DNA from: Neelides folsomi
Lineage: Eukaryota > Arthropoda > Collembola > Neelipleona > Neelidae
NCBI GenBank assembly: GCA_034687125.1
Contig: JAQGBZ010000018.1
Location: 372,001-436,000 of the forward strand
Reading direction: 5' to 3'
Length of the DNA stretch: 64,000 nucleotides
Numbering within the stretch: the first letter of the stretch is position 1; the number at the start of each line of letters is the position of its first letter. A program made the position numbers and the translations under genes. The notes under the pieces were generated by a model that searched no databases, had not been told where the DNA came from, and saw nothing but the letters and a program-made list of their open reading frames with translations. Of this stretch, positions 22,301 through 37,300 are shown piece after piece.

Positions 22301-25300
22301 AGAAGCAGGGCGAGTGCTTAATCTAATCCCTTTCCCGCTTCCTTACAAAACTTCGTCAACTCTCTTTCTTTCCCCTTCTTTCTCAAACTTATTCATCTCA
22401 TGGTAGCGTACACAAACAGGGAGGGATAATCCTCCCTAAGATAGCTCTTCTTTTAACTAGCCGAAACGTCCATCTAGGAAATGAATACCTATAGATAAAT
22501 CTCCCGAACTTTCTTAAGAGATTTAAACACTGTTTCAGTTTGTTATTGTTATTGCCAAACTTCGAAGCCTTCCCTTTAGACAACTTGGTTGGGTGCAAGT
22601 TGTATTTTACAATTTGCCACGCTCTCGCCGCTAACTAATTGAGAAAGATATATATTTATACGGGAATTTGTTTTTATACAAAGGAACAATTGTCTCTTCA
22701 TTATTACTTCTTATAAATATATTTCAACTTGGGTCTTCATATTAATCCCATTTGCCTATGCGGGAATGTCCTTTTGAGGAAAACAAGAGAAAGAGTAATA
22801 ACTCTTCAACTTTTTGCGAAAAGCGAAATAAATAACTCGTCGAGAATCTCAGCCGCGTTAATGAATAAGAATTGCTAAATAGGAGCCGAAGGAATATGAG
22901 CCCGAAGGAGGAAAAGAGGAAATGAGTAGGTTTAAATTTATCATATTAATTCCCTGTCTCAGCTTACTTATTGAAGAAAGCTAATTTTTCATAAAATCCT
23001 CGGTTTTGTCACAAAGGGAGTGCGGGAGCTCTTAGAAAATTAAACCCTTAGACAAGTGTATGTACGGACGAAGAATCTTTTGAGGAAATGGGATTAAACA
23101 GTGATACATTTCACTATAAGCTACTTAACACGACTTGGAACTATGTAAAGAGAATGTAGAGTGGTGGCGAAAGAAAGGAGAAATCGGGAAGGAAAAAATC
23201 TTTGCTTTCCACAACCAAGGGACTGAATGGAAGTAATTGAATCGGAATTCGCCCACAGCTGCCTCAAGTCGATAAACAAAGAAAGTGGTGGGTATAAGGG
23301 ATAAAATGGAAAAATAAAAAACTTAGGCTGCGACCGCATGACCCACAACCTCTCCTTTAGCAATTCCCCCTATATCTTAACATCCCCATTCCCCCACAAT
23401 GAGGCAATTGAGGAACGGAAGACGGGAATTTATAAAAATAAAAAACAGAAAAAGTACAATATTATGTACACGCATCTAAAAAATGTAATGTTGGGGAAAA
23501 CAATATATAAATAATTAGGTAATGAAATTATCATTTATGGATATAATAATTTATTTTTTTCTAATTATTTGCAAAAAGTCGTATGAAAAGTTGAACAATA
23601 AAGTGGTATTAAGGTTGAGAGTGGAAAAACACATTGGATCTGTTCGTACCGCCGTGTTCCTTAATGGAAGATCTACAACACGTGATGTTTGTTGGTCGTA
23701 AAGGAAAGATAAAGTGATTCTTTTTAGTAACCCTCTTAACGTTTCCGCTCTTGGCCCCTGCCCACCCTCCTTGCAAAACAAATGGGATTTAAAAGGCTCG
23801 TTAAGTAAATTGCTATCCGCCTCTTTTACTTCAGCCCCGAGTTGTATTTTTGTTTCATAAGTTTGAACAACATTGGTCGACCTAATGGAATAAAAGGAGA
23901 AATGAATTTAATAACCGCGTGCCCTAAATATCAATAATTGGTGTTTGAATTAATCTTGGTAATACACTTTATATTAACATAATTGAAAGCGAGGTGGGGT
24001 TTACGCTTTCAAATAACTTTCATTTAAAAGATTTTCTCAATTAGGTTCCTGTCAGAGATGAATATGATCTTATGGGTCTCTCTCTCCTTGAGGAGGGAAA
24101 GGAGTTAAAGGAGGCAATCCAATCTCTCTCCATCGATTTCCCATCTCTCCAACTCCAACTCATGATCTTGGGGCGAGCCACCGAATGCATATCGGCAGGA
24201 GGGCTCGAGGGAACCCAAAGCTTAACAATCTTTAAATTTGGAGGAGCGGGACCTTAGAAGTCATTATTGTAAAAAAAGTTTCCAAATCCTCGACTTTTCC
24301 CTACATACATCCTTGAGCTAGTGCGGGCTATCTCAAGTGGAATTTCAAGTTTCCAAGAAAAGAATTTTCTCTCTTGCAGTGGACAAGGAGAAATTGCATC
24401 TACTAAACAGTTTTAAATGAAGAATTCATTTCTTTTATGTCTCACGATTCTCTCGTCCATGCCAACTCTTATGATCACGTATCGAACTCCACGGGTTTCA
24501 CAAGCCAAAGTTCATTTCAATCATAAGTTCCACTTTTTGTTCCTACAATTTTCCCATGTACATCCAAGCTTAAAAGGGAATATATGAGGAAATTTCTGAG
24601 ATTACATTCATGACAAACTGAAAGAAAAGAAAAGATTTGAAAAGAAAAATTTCCTTCTTCTCGGGGGATCTGCGATCTGTGAGGAAAGGAGGAAGATCAT
24701 ATGCGAGCACATGGAAGCTCCCTTCATAAGCTTTTCCCTTTTCCATTTGCTGTCATTCAGACGAGAGCCAGTTTCCTCTTTCATTGTTATTCGTTACGAG
24801 ACTCTTTAGCTTGAGTATCATTTCATTACGGGAAAGAAGGTAGCATAGGCGTCTGAGAGCTGAGACCCTGAAACGACTAGAAGGAAGCAAGGAGGTCACC
24901 CCTGCTGGGATAGAATCATAAATACAAGAAAACATATCCAGCGTTTATGCCCATAGTCTGTTTGACACCCAAAAAATATAATAATAGTGGGCCATTAAAT
25001 CATGATGTCTTTTTGTACGGTGAAGTAGAGAAATGTTGCAGACTAATAGAATTGGGCTCATTTCCCAAATGGTCTCACCAACTCGGTCTACCATTCCAAA
25101 TGAAGATATGAAGTACAAACGGGATTAATGACTAATGCTTTTATTTTTATTAGCTCCAAGTTTGATCATATATTTCATTTATCAACAAAATACTAATACT
25201 ATAATATATTTATTTGATATACTATGTATGTATCAGATGGCAGATTATATTATATACCTAGTTTTTTAACATGTTCATTCCCTTTATGAAATTGAAAAAA

Positions 25301-28300
25301 AAATCTCAAAAATATCGAATTCATTATTCGTTGACAAATACAGATCTTTAATTTAATTCCGTAATAATGGAACAAAGTTTAACATTATATGCAAGTGTAA
25401 ATTCAACTATAGATGATTCACAAAGATGCGTTGCGATTAAATTCTATTAGGTCTATACTGACATTGAGCATATCTTGTAGCTCTCCTTTGTGATGAGATA
25501 AGAAAGCCCTTATAACCGAGATTGAGCGTGGGATTTTAGAGGTAACTAGAAAGGATTGAATGGATTCGAATAGCCTCAAACCGCGTAACTAGCTAATTCC
25601 TAATTCTCCATTTACTTATTTCCGTCCATTTATTGGAGATGGAATGAAATCTGTTGGAAAGTGTCAGCAGGGAGGGCCATTGTCATTCCAAGTACAATTT
25701 TCACTCCAGCCCCACCAGCTTCCTATTGTCTTCCCTAAATGTCTCTTCCATCCTGATCTCCCAAACCCTTTTGAATCTCACCGTTTTCTATGAAGTCCAA
25801 ACTGTGTGAATGAGAGTGAAATCTCCTCCCTGCTATTATTCCCTCTATTTCCAACTACCTTCTCCCACTCTCTACGATTAGTTAGAAAGTAAGGAGTTCA
25901 AAGCCTGAAGTTCTCCTTATCTCGAGGCCTCATCCCTTCTCCCCATTATTACGATCAACTACATCGGTTATGTAAAAGACTCAGCCCCGGCTAAGCTCCT
26001 TAGCATAGATAGCTGCGTTTGTCTTAAAGATTTTTATAGCCCTCTTCTCACTTTGCATTCACTTGCATTTGAAACGAGGGCCAACACTTTTAATTTTCTC
26101 CTTTGCATGCACGAGAAACACTAATACTTTCTAACCAAATCTATCCTACTTTACTACATTTATTTACATTTTGTATACACTCTCTATCCTCCGCTTTATT
26201 ATAAATACATGTGTGGAATAAGATACTACATATAAAGTACAATGTGTGATATGCATTTCCCTGCCCTCCTTTCCCCTCTTTAACTTGGTTAATGAGGTTC
26301 AAAGTTTTGCATTACTCCGCGATTAAGATGGTAAATCAGATGAGGGCTGCTGAAATTTAAAACTTTCCCAACGTCTCCAACGCCCACACATCAGTATTTC
26401 GCAGGGATGGTCGTTTTTGTTTTCATTGCAGGGCCTTAAAAGACCTTGGGAAAATCCTTGCAAAATGGTTTTGACACCTTGTTTAATCAGAATAATAGTT
26501 AAAATAATGCAGATTAAAGAGGTAGTCCCAAAGCTGAATGAGGGTGAGGTCCCTAATGAACGTGGAAATTAATGATGGAAGCAAGTGAGGAGATCTCCAC
26601 CCTCGGAAGATAAGGGGATGTTGACGAGGATGGCACGTGCTGTGCTATAATGACCAATTCGTTCCCTTTACTCATTCCAAACTCAAGTTCATTGATGGGG
26701 TTCGACAAAGGAGTCCCTCGGCCCTTATCAACTTTGAGTAACGGAGATAGGAAGCCGTATTATTATGGAAAGCCATATCTTCCTTTAATATGCAACATAC
26801 ACCCTGTGCACAACGGCAAGTTATTGCTTCATCCTATCTGAGGGGCCGGAAATGTACGGGGGAATTTCGGGAGACGGAAGTCTTCCTCTATGAACATTTT
26901 CCTTCGATGGAAATCGAAGCCCAATTTAATATATTTACTTGCCCGTGTTGGTAAAGTACAAACATGTATTCCCCGCTCGGTTCCGCAGCTAAAAGTGCTC
27001 GGGGTTCCGAAATTTCCAAAATCCATCTCCATCATACAAATCATATTGAAAGAGGAGGATGTGACTACTTGCATTAGACCTCGTGTGCAAGGTACTAAAA
27101 GAGAGTTTTCTAATATTTAAACCCATGTTGGTTCCATCATATGGGAAGAGGTTTCCCAAACTTTGATGTTGATGGTATGTACATAACCTTTATATGATAA
27201 TCAATCGAAGGTAATATGACATGGGTGGTAAAGGTTTTCCATACCTGGTTTCCTCAATCTCCCCGTGTGGGGAGAATTTGTGATCAGGGGAATTGCTCCC
27301 ACACACATCACACCGTGAGACTCACTTCAATTTCCTTCCCTGAGGAAAACCCACCGACTGGTTTAATTCTCAAACATCGGAGCATGCGATGGACTAATCC
27401 AAAATGCTCATATCAAGCAAACGACGCGACATTTCGCTTCATTTCCTCCAACCCACGGCGTCAAAATAATTTTTTCAGATAAAACCAAACGATTTCCGTT
27501 TGTAATTTACTATTATTTCGAAGACAAGATCAGACGGACATAAATCTATTTCTTCGATGAGAAAAATCGGAGATACAAATGCAATTCTTTCAAATATTTC
27601 TTTATAATATTAACAATATATTTTCCCCATAGCTTGGAGCGGAAATTCGATTTTGTAAAAATTTTTATATGGAAAAATGATAAACCACATGCAATAAATC
27701 ATGAATTTGAATCAAATGTCGAATGAATAACTTTATCGCCTCAATAACTTCATTTGAAATATAATGAAAATGTGATATATTTGTTTATGAAGATAAGTTT
27801 ATTTTCATTCTTTCCATTCAAATCTTTTGAAATGACAAGTTAATGTTCAAATCCACAGGATAACTTAACAAATGTGTGTAAAGTTTGGGCCGTTAAGGAG
27901 AAATCAAAATTAATATGATGCTTTCAATTATTACAGTTATTACAACCAATTTGCAAACTTAAGTGACATTGTATTTTGTACACAAACGATTATTAAAATT
28001 TATCTCTTCCTGTGAACATTCTTCTAAAAAGGAACAAAGGCCGAGCCGTCAAAACGATTTTAAATGGTTCTTATTGTGTGTTAGTTAGCCACAAACTTTA
28101 AACTATTAAATGCACAAAACCTCTCGCAAACTTACAATTAGTGCTCAATTGCTCGAAATGAAAATTAATTAAAAATTTAATAATGTGCTTTCTCCAAATT
28201 CAATTTTTTGGCCTTAATTGCATCTCTCTTTATCATTTATAAGTCATTTGAAATCCTCCTTAATTTGTTGTTTGTCTTTGTAATTTAAAACTGTCCTTTT

Positions 28301-31300
28301 TCATTAAAGTCAAGATGAGGAATATCTCATTCCCTTTTTGAATTTCTAAAGAAAGTCAATCTTCTTTCAATCTCGGAATAAAAGCGATTTAGAATGTGCT
28401 CTGAGGCAGAAACCAAATAAGGATAGAAAAGGAGAGTCTCTTATATGAGGAACGTGTGGATTCCAAGTGAATAAAATGCTACTTCGATCAACCAGTTCCA
28501 AGAACGGTGTACTTTATGGCCTTCATGGATTCGGCTCTCTCTCGGCAACTTTGTTTATTCATCGTCTAGTTTCCTATATACCATACTACAACATACTCGG
28601 TGGTTCGCTTTTCTCTTAACCGCGTAAACGGTTTAACAGTGTATCGGACGGAAGTGTTTTATTCTCCCATCCTATTTCTGCTTTATCTCCTTGAGCCTCG
28701 CCCCTATCTCTAATAATCGTGGAAGGTTATGTCGTGGAATTGGAGTGAATTCCAATTCCCTCGCCCCTATTTATTATACACAGCTATTGTATTTCGATCA
28801 TACATAGAAAAGTATAAGAATGTATAAGTACAAACCTCCACATACCATATCTGTACTTCAGAATGAACTTATGAGGATCTCGAGCTCTTGTTTAATACTA
28901 TTTAAGGACCCTCGAGTCATGGGGGAACTGGAAAGTGGAGTTATTCACTCAAAGCTCTCGAGTGTGAGGAATTCACCCGTTTCATTTTGTTAAATTTCCG
29001 ACTTTTCCCGGATTTGCCTTTCACTCTCATTGAACTCCATGGAGCCTTTCGAGACATTGGGTTTCAATAGTGATACAGCGGAGAGGAAATGTTAAATTTT
29101 TTCATGCCAATCAAAACCCACTTCATTTATTTCGAACACAAGAGGTTGAATGGGACTGAAGTTGGATTTTGACAATGACTTTTACGCTGCGTTGATCATG
29201 TCTCCTGTCTCTCATCGAAGACATTTGTACAATACACATTATGTAAGGGTAAGTACAGATATGTATATATTCGGAGAGCTGAGTGCTGAGGATTTGAAAC
29301 AATTTCGAGCGTGGCATAATTCCTCTTTTGGATAAGTGAAAGTTGAGTTGGCTCGACTGTGTGATGCATTTTCCATGTCCCGCCTGAAACACGCAAGGGA
29401 GAAGGGAAAAGAGCCAGGGCCCATAAACGTTTGATTCCATTACATTACACTACATTGAATTGTATTGCACTTCATCTCATCATCCTTTTATTCCTTCTCC
29501 TCATCCCATTTATCAACCCAAATCTGGCGAGATAAAATATATGAAATGAAATGAAAAACACAAGGAATGTCATAACGGAAGTCGTATATTCACAAAAACT
29601 CTATAACCAATGACACCATACAATCGGCCCATTTTCTCCCAGCACCAGGCCTTCCCAAAAAACCTCGATGAGATTCCACAAACCTCCCCGGAATCACTCG
29701 CCGCCCGGTAGGAATATAAAGACCATTACTTTGACAAATTAAGTATTCTTTTAAATAAATTGAACAAAATCTCTCCCCCAGGTTCACTCGGATGCCTAAA
29801 TTTAAGAGTCGTAAAAATTTCAGGTCGAATATTTAAAGTTTTAATGTCTAATAATTCAATTTAATTCTAATAGGAAAGCTATAAAACTAGATTGTTATAA
29901 AAATCATGACATTTTTACATTCCGTGAAATGCAGGTATAGCAAAATTCTTTATCGATTTCCTCAGTATTCTGATTTTATCCCAAGGGTTTTGTTCATTGA
30001 AATTTAAATGATGAATTATAAAAATCAACTGTCTACAATTGAAGCAAGCATAGGTATTTATATTATAAATTCATATCCATCTTAAAGAAGGTAATGACTA
30101 TAATAAGATCAAAATTGATTGTCTATAATGGTGGCTCACATTGGCAGAAAACTTTTGCTTGCATATTGAAAAAGCACATTTAAGTGCACGCAATGCGTGG
30201 CTATAAAATTTATACTTTACTCACTCTTTATTAAAATTACTTATATTATCATGATTAGTCAAATCTTCATATTTATTTATTTATTATTTAAATATGTAAG
30301 GTACGATATATTCTGATATATTATAATATTTAAGTAATATCCGATATGTACACAACAGGTATACTTTTATTACAGGTAGGTATGTATTCTGTAGTATGTA
30401 TAACATACATATTGCATAAGATTATTATCAGAATAAAAATTTTTTATTGGATATATTGTAGTCCATAAGACATAATAAATAGTAAAATAAAATATATGAA
30501 TCAAATAAAGTGCCGAATAAAATTAATGAATTCACATGTGAAAATTCTAATATTCCAACACATTGTAAGAGAAGTAATTGAGAAATTTATAAAGATGGGC
30601 GTGAGGTCATTGAGTGTATTACTCAACAGAAGTACTGTCACTCTGAACTGAAAAGTGATAGGTGTAGAGCCACTCAAAAGTATTGAGTCGAATGTGAGCT
30701 TCATGGTGGAGTTAAAGCTTTCTTCAAGGAGGCCGAGCACGGAATCGTCGCGTGTCCCACAATCCAATACATTTCCCAATTTCCATTTTCTCTCCGATTT
30801 ACAACATTCTTATCTCTTCACGTCACCTTCAATTTTTGTCAAAACTTTTCCTTCTCCTCCCGCCCTTTATCACTCATTTACGCAAATAAATGTAAGAAAG
30901 TAAATATGTAAGGTATTCAGACCCCGAATGCCATCTTGGCTCTCAAACTTAATGAAGAAATTGCAAATTTATACATACATACAAAATGCAACGCCATGTG
31001 TTCACTTTGAATTTGAGTCCGCATAAATCACTTTCCTGGAGCCTTCTTCCTTGACCCACATTTATTCTATTAAAACTAAACTGAAGTTTAATCTGACGGA
31101 ATTATTTAACTTGCACAGTTAAAAAAACAGTAATTTAATCAAAAATCAAATAAATAAGATGATTCAAAAGTATGCAAATGTGTTGTAGATGTAAAAAGGC
31201 CCTTATTTACATGCAAGCTCTGTATGTACTTATGCAAATATGTGCATCGGTAAATATTTTTATGATATACGGAAGCCATAAAAATCTAGACCAGATTTTA

Positions 31301-34300
31301 ACAGCCATTAAATGCAAGTAAATCTGCAAAAAAGACATGTTTAGGTTGAATTTCCTTTGATCGGTTTACCATGATTTTATTGAATTCTAAAATGTTAGTA
31401 TTTTTGCATTAAGGTCTTCTAAACTGGAACGTGGGACTTCTTATCTAAGCTCCAAAAACGGAAAGACATGGTTGGAATAAAATGAGAATTTCTCGAAACC
31501 CTCTGAGATCCTTCATGCATTTAAAGATGACCTTTGACATTCAAATAGTGTACATATAACACATTACAACTACTGAGCCATTTTGAGGACAACAGAAAGA
31601 ATCTTAAGAAACAAAGATTAGGAATTCACACTGCAGAGCCGTACTATTTGTATTACCACCTAGTTGTCTCATTTCATTGCACATCGAAATATATTGGATT
31701 TCGGTTCTTTGTATCTAACTTTATCCTTTGAAAACATTTGTTTGCCTGAAAACAAGTTGGAAACCTTCACAAGTAGGTCCGTTTCCCCTGAAATTGGGAT
31801 TTGTGTCAGGAAAGGCGGCGAGATAAGGATATCGTGTAACACTTTGAATTTAGCGAATTCAAAGCGGAAAAAACCAATCATGCCCAAATGTCTGTTTCTA
31901 TCCAGACTTTTATGGAGCTCACTGGGTTTTTCAAAGCGAAGCGGAAAGATGTGTTTCGATCAAACAATATTTTTCCGCTTCTTTTTCAACAATAGAAGAA
32001 CATATGTGATAAAAAGGTGTAAAAGGTAAAGAAGCCATTGAAAATACTTTTATTGTAAAATTCATCTTTACAGTCATTGCCACTTGGAATTGATATTATT
32101 TTTAAGTGATAAATGAAATATGATAATTTATACATTATAAATGGAATCAAATAAAAACCATCAAAAATATGTATTAGGTCCGTATAAAAACACTTGTTTA
32201 AAATACAATTTTAACGTTTACAGATGTTTTTAATATTTACATAGTGTAACATTTTTTTGAGCCCATTACATAAAAGGATAAAAACATTCTTAGACACTTA
32301 TAGAGAGGCTATAAATATATTTTTCAAAAAGATGCATCGTAAGAAAAAAGTCGTTCTTAAATGTTTCTGGTTTCCTACTTTTCTTTTCCGTTATGCAAAT
32401 TTAATGGTTGGGATAAAAGAGTTGAGGGAGTAAGCAAAGTAAAGAAAATTCTATAGAAGTTCCGCACCAAGGCACGGAATTGGGCGCAAGTGAGCATAAA
32501 TATAAAGAGCAAACCCAGAATAAGCATAGACATAATATACAATTCTCAACATGGGAGATATAGCAAGGTATACACCACATATGAATTCACGAGGAAAAGT
32601 TGTTGAAAATTATGCATCTTTTCTTTCTTAAAGTGTGTGGGGATAAAACACCTTTCTGTATATTATGTATGGTTTCGCACATTGAGGGAGACATGTATAG
32701 GAGGGTTGTCAGGAAATAACAAGGATAGACAAGTGTGGAGAAATGCATAATAAGGAGGCCACTATACTGTGAAGTGTATTCAACAAAATTCATCTCCCAG
32801 TCCCTATGATAAATGCACCATGGGCAAATGGAGGCGAATGCCGTGAAGAAACACGGGGAATAATGATGATAATAATGTCCTTTCTACAGAGGCTCCACAA
32901 AAATAAAGTAATTGTACAAAATTTACGACGGCTTACTTCCATGAAATGGGATTCCTAACTTACACTTCTGTAGACACTCCGAGATATTATTCATTCATCC
33001 GATTATTTTAATAGTCGAATACAAGAAGAAAATAAGATTTACAAACCCACACGATCCCAATAAAATGAGCGTTAAAATGGGAAATATAAGCAGATCTGGG
33101 AAAAGAAAGTTTTGGGTTATTTCCATGCTGGGAACCGGCCATAACTTTGAGAAATCTGATAATTAAAACTTGCCAAGGTCTTTTTCATAGTTAATACCTA
33201 CCCAAATGAATCCCCGAAATGAGACCAAGAAAGAAAGATAAAATTGCAAAGTTGAGTTGTACATTCCGAAGAGATAGGGAGAGAATAGGACACGAGAGGA
33301 AAATGAAAAGTCTGGACGTGCTCGGGAGAGAAACCCTCAGTTTTAAGAAGCCCTGTACTTAAGTATATATCTCAATTATTATTCAACCCACGGCAGGACC
33401 AGAAATTATTTTATGGGTTACAAAATCATCTTTACATCCCATGAGAATTCCTCCTCATCGACAGATGGGGGGATGCAAGAGAAGGTTAAAATCTCCGGAG
33501 GAAATTTTCCGAAATAGAAATTCTCCGTGGACCCGGTTCCTGATGCGTCGAATTTCTGACGCATTAACCTTTATTACCAAGTATTTATAAATATTACTTT
33601 TATTCTTCCTCCGTTCGCGAGCCGTTGAGGGGATTTCTCAATGGCGCTGTTAAGAGTGCAAAATGAGGGTTGTTTACACTAATTTCAGTAGGATTTTTCC
33701 CATACTTTCGCTATTCATTTCCCCTCTCTCCATTTTGTTTTCTCCACGTGACTTGGGAAAGATAAATAAAAGACGGAGGCGTTTAAGAAGAGAGCAACTT
33801 TTCCATGGCCCTTTATAAATATAAGAAAAGAATATTTCCAGAGTCCCTTGTCATACGTGCAGCAGAGTTGAGAATTGAGATTCCATCAAGAGAATTAGGA
33901 GAATATATAACAGACAGCTATATATCAACTTGTCTGGCACAGACTCCTATGTTTACAAGGAAAGCTACCCGAATTCTTTATTTGTAGTATAGAGTATAGA
34001 TAAATATGGACTCGGAAAGGTTAAATAATATAATAAGTTTTATAAAGAATTATTTTCTACAAAGAAAGTATAAGCTTGGAATCAAATATACGAAAGTCTG
34101 CTCACTTCAAAGAATAGTAGGGATATCTTCGTTTCTGTTTGGATGCCTTCAGCATCCGACTTGAGCTTGAAGACGTTGAAGAGGATTATTCTTTTTTCCT
34201 CGTGACAAGAGAAAAGTCAAAGTTAAACAGAAAAAAAGTAAGCTGATCAATTTTATTTAACACCACGTGAAAAAAAGAAATTTTTGAAATAGTAATATAT

Positions 34301-37300
34301 AGATTACAACCTCAATGTCAAAAATACTTAATTTTTAATGACAATTGAATTAATTTTAATGTCATTTTAACTTATTCCAATGTCAAAATAATATTAAGCC
34401 TATTTAAATTCAAAATTTAAAAAATGAAAACTTTTAAAAAAATATTCTTATTACCATTTATACAAGTACTCGAGTCTCTGTTAAAATAAATAGTTTTTAT
34501 GTTAAAAAACTTTAAAAGACGATCTTTGTCCTACGGACACTTTTAAGGGCTTATCGTTTAAAGAAAATCTTACATTCGCGTCAGAAGAATACCTAATTCT
34601 TTTTGATAGAAATAAATTAGTTTAAGATGGAATTCACGTTCATTTCTGTCTTAAAGTTAATGCATGCTAATTCCATTTTTCCCTTAAACTCAAAGTTCTT
34701 CTTTTTTCGTCTATCAACTTGTGTTAAGAATGAACTCCCAAGTCAATCTAAATGTACTCTGCTTGACTTCATTAATTTGTAAGAATCTTAACTGCTCAAT
34801 TTGAATCGTTTTGAATCCTTTAAAATAGCGGTTAAATATACAGATTTTGTATATTATTATAAATTTACAATATTATAACATTGACTGATTTAATCATTTA
34901 TAAATGTATTTAAATTATATTTCATATGCACTTTAAATATAAATAAATTGTTTAAATTACATAATTAAGCTCTTAAAGAGTCATATCCTATCAATGATCT
35001 GAAAAAAGGGAAAAATGAGTCAATAATTCAGCGAAAGAAAACGGTTTTTCAGGGAAAGAGGAGACGGCAGAAGGCCGTTGGCCTCAGCACGTCTTGTACA
35101 TTATGACAACTGCAGGAAAGAGCTGCAGTCACGTCCAGTTCTGACTCCAACTCCCGGGCACTCAATTTGAGCTCAACGGTCAGTCTCGTCCACTTCCCCT
35201 GAGTGAGTGTCGACTGCGGTGGGATTCCGCCAAAGCTTCGCGAAAGAACAAATTACTCGAAGGCGGAGGGGAAGGAAATCCTAAACCTGCAAAAGAACAA
35301 TTCTGTCCAGATTTCAGTAGCTTCTCCTTACTTATGGCCCCATATGTCACATCTGTAGTGATACGCAAGCTAAATAAATCAGACCCCAAATTTCGCTTGG
35401 CTCCCAACGATCCAAAATTCACTTTCTCAAACTCGTCTTGAGTCCTATTCTACATAATGCTGAACCATTTCCTACCATTCTAACTATTTCCTCAAAAAGA
35501 TCCCCAACTTTTCATTTTCTATTTAGCAGATAAAGAATATTGAATATTTCATGAGACGATGTGAAGGAAAATAAATAAGAATATTTCTAACAATTTTATT
35601 TGAACAGTAATACTTTTAGGCCGAACCGCAAAAAATAATATTTGCAAATATCATTATTTGAAATTACAATGAATATTATTTACAAAAAATACATAAAAAT
35701 TGATTATTTATTCAGTTTATTTGTAATCAATAAGGATAATTAAGACAGTTAATCACTCCAATTTCAAATAAATACAATGCACAAACATGACTAAACATCC
35801 TATACAAACCTTTTAACATTTCTTGCATGATATTTTTCTCAAATATTTGGTTATAAATCAATTGGTCTAATGACCATTTCAATTTACTTTTGGGCTAAAT
35901 AATTGTTTTTAATGCTATTAAAGTCCTTTTGTACGATGTTGGTCGAATAAAGTCAACATTGTTCGGATTGGCTATTCTTTTTCGTGGGTTTGTATAAAGT
36001 GCTGGCTATATGCTTCAATTGGGAAAGTCAACATAAGGCTGAGGCTGACCCAAGAGTGATAAATGAAAATGTCAGAGAAAAGCAATGGGCTGGTAAGCAA
36101 ACATATGAATCCTCCTCCTCCTTTCCCAAATATCAAACTTGACTGACCATTTTTAAAAATGCTACAATGACCTACTACCAAGTTTACCTACAATCAATTT
36201 TTATAATACTAATCCTTTCATACAAAATGTTAGACATTAATAAATAAATACATACAATGCTTTATGGTAAGTCATTGTTTGCTTCTAACTCAAGTTTTAT
36301 ATTGTTCTTTACTTATACATAAATATACCATAATATCAAATTTATATTGTCCAAAATTATCATTTTGAAATAAGATTACAATTAATACATACATATTTGT
36401 ATAGCCATTTTACTGTCCTATCAAAATTTGAGTGAATTATTAAAAGCAAATTGATTATGAAATACTTAATTTACTTCAATTCGCCATTTGGAAAAAGTAT
36501 TTTACTTCTAAATTTTGTATCAAAATCATATATGTACTAACATTAAGAGACTACGACCTATGAGATACAGTAGATAAGTTGAATAATATGTTTGTTAAAT
36601 TTACAATGGCATTAACTATATGTGGTCGTATAGTAGTGTTATTGTTATTATTCTGTATTGAACAGTGCGGTGAATGTTCGGCAGTGAAAGAGTTCTAAAT
36701 AAAGGTTATTGAAAGGAAAATTCCCAAGATTGGGGGTTAAGAGGAAATGAAAATTTGAGCCAACATATAGGAAAAATCTGAAACTAGGGTTTATGAAGTA
36801 TAATAGAAGTTCAAAGGCACAACGGAGTAATTTCTGCTTTAGGCTTTCCCTGAAAATTTAATCAGCCGGCAAGCTGGGAAACCAATTTCTTTATGTCTAT
36901 ATGAATGTTACTCTTATATTTATAAAGATATACTTATAAACTAAATATAAAGAATTCATTTTCTATCATAACATACATTTGTATATTAATTCTTAAGTTA
37001 CATTACATATCAAAGTACAGAGTGGGTCTAAAGTCGCCTCGGATTTTTTAATCCTTGGTTTCTGAATGTCTGAAGCGACTTTAGACCCACCCTGTACAAT
37101 GAATTCCAAATAAAGTAGTTTAACAGAAAATTCTTGAAATTTGAATTGATTAGACGAAAACACAGATAAATAATTTTTACTTTAGTTTGATCAGATTAAA
37201 TAAAATATTTGAGAGTTATTAAGACATTATTACGTGGATGAGTTATAAAATAAATATTATATATTATTTATATTACTTTGTCATAATAAGTTTGACAATA

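Larger units (their letters stand above)
13315..24000 (+). other. dpr intron 1, first part: no other gene seen
   Basis: Unique non-coding sequence in which AT-rich runs alternate with more balanced, purine- or pyrimidine-rich patches (for example 14500-15100, 18050-19200 and 21000-21500). Open frames reach only 125 codons, lack recognisable domains, and overlap on opposite strands. Short tandem repeats are listed separately. Intronic enhancers are plausible but cannot be shown from sequence alone. Confidence 0.4.

Noticed and set aside
31664-32029. 121-codon open frame in the dpr intron
   Set aside because: No family resemblance and no supporting exons; an overlapping antisense frame is also open.
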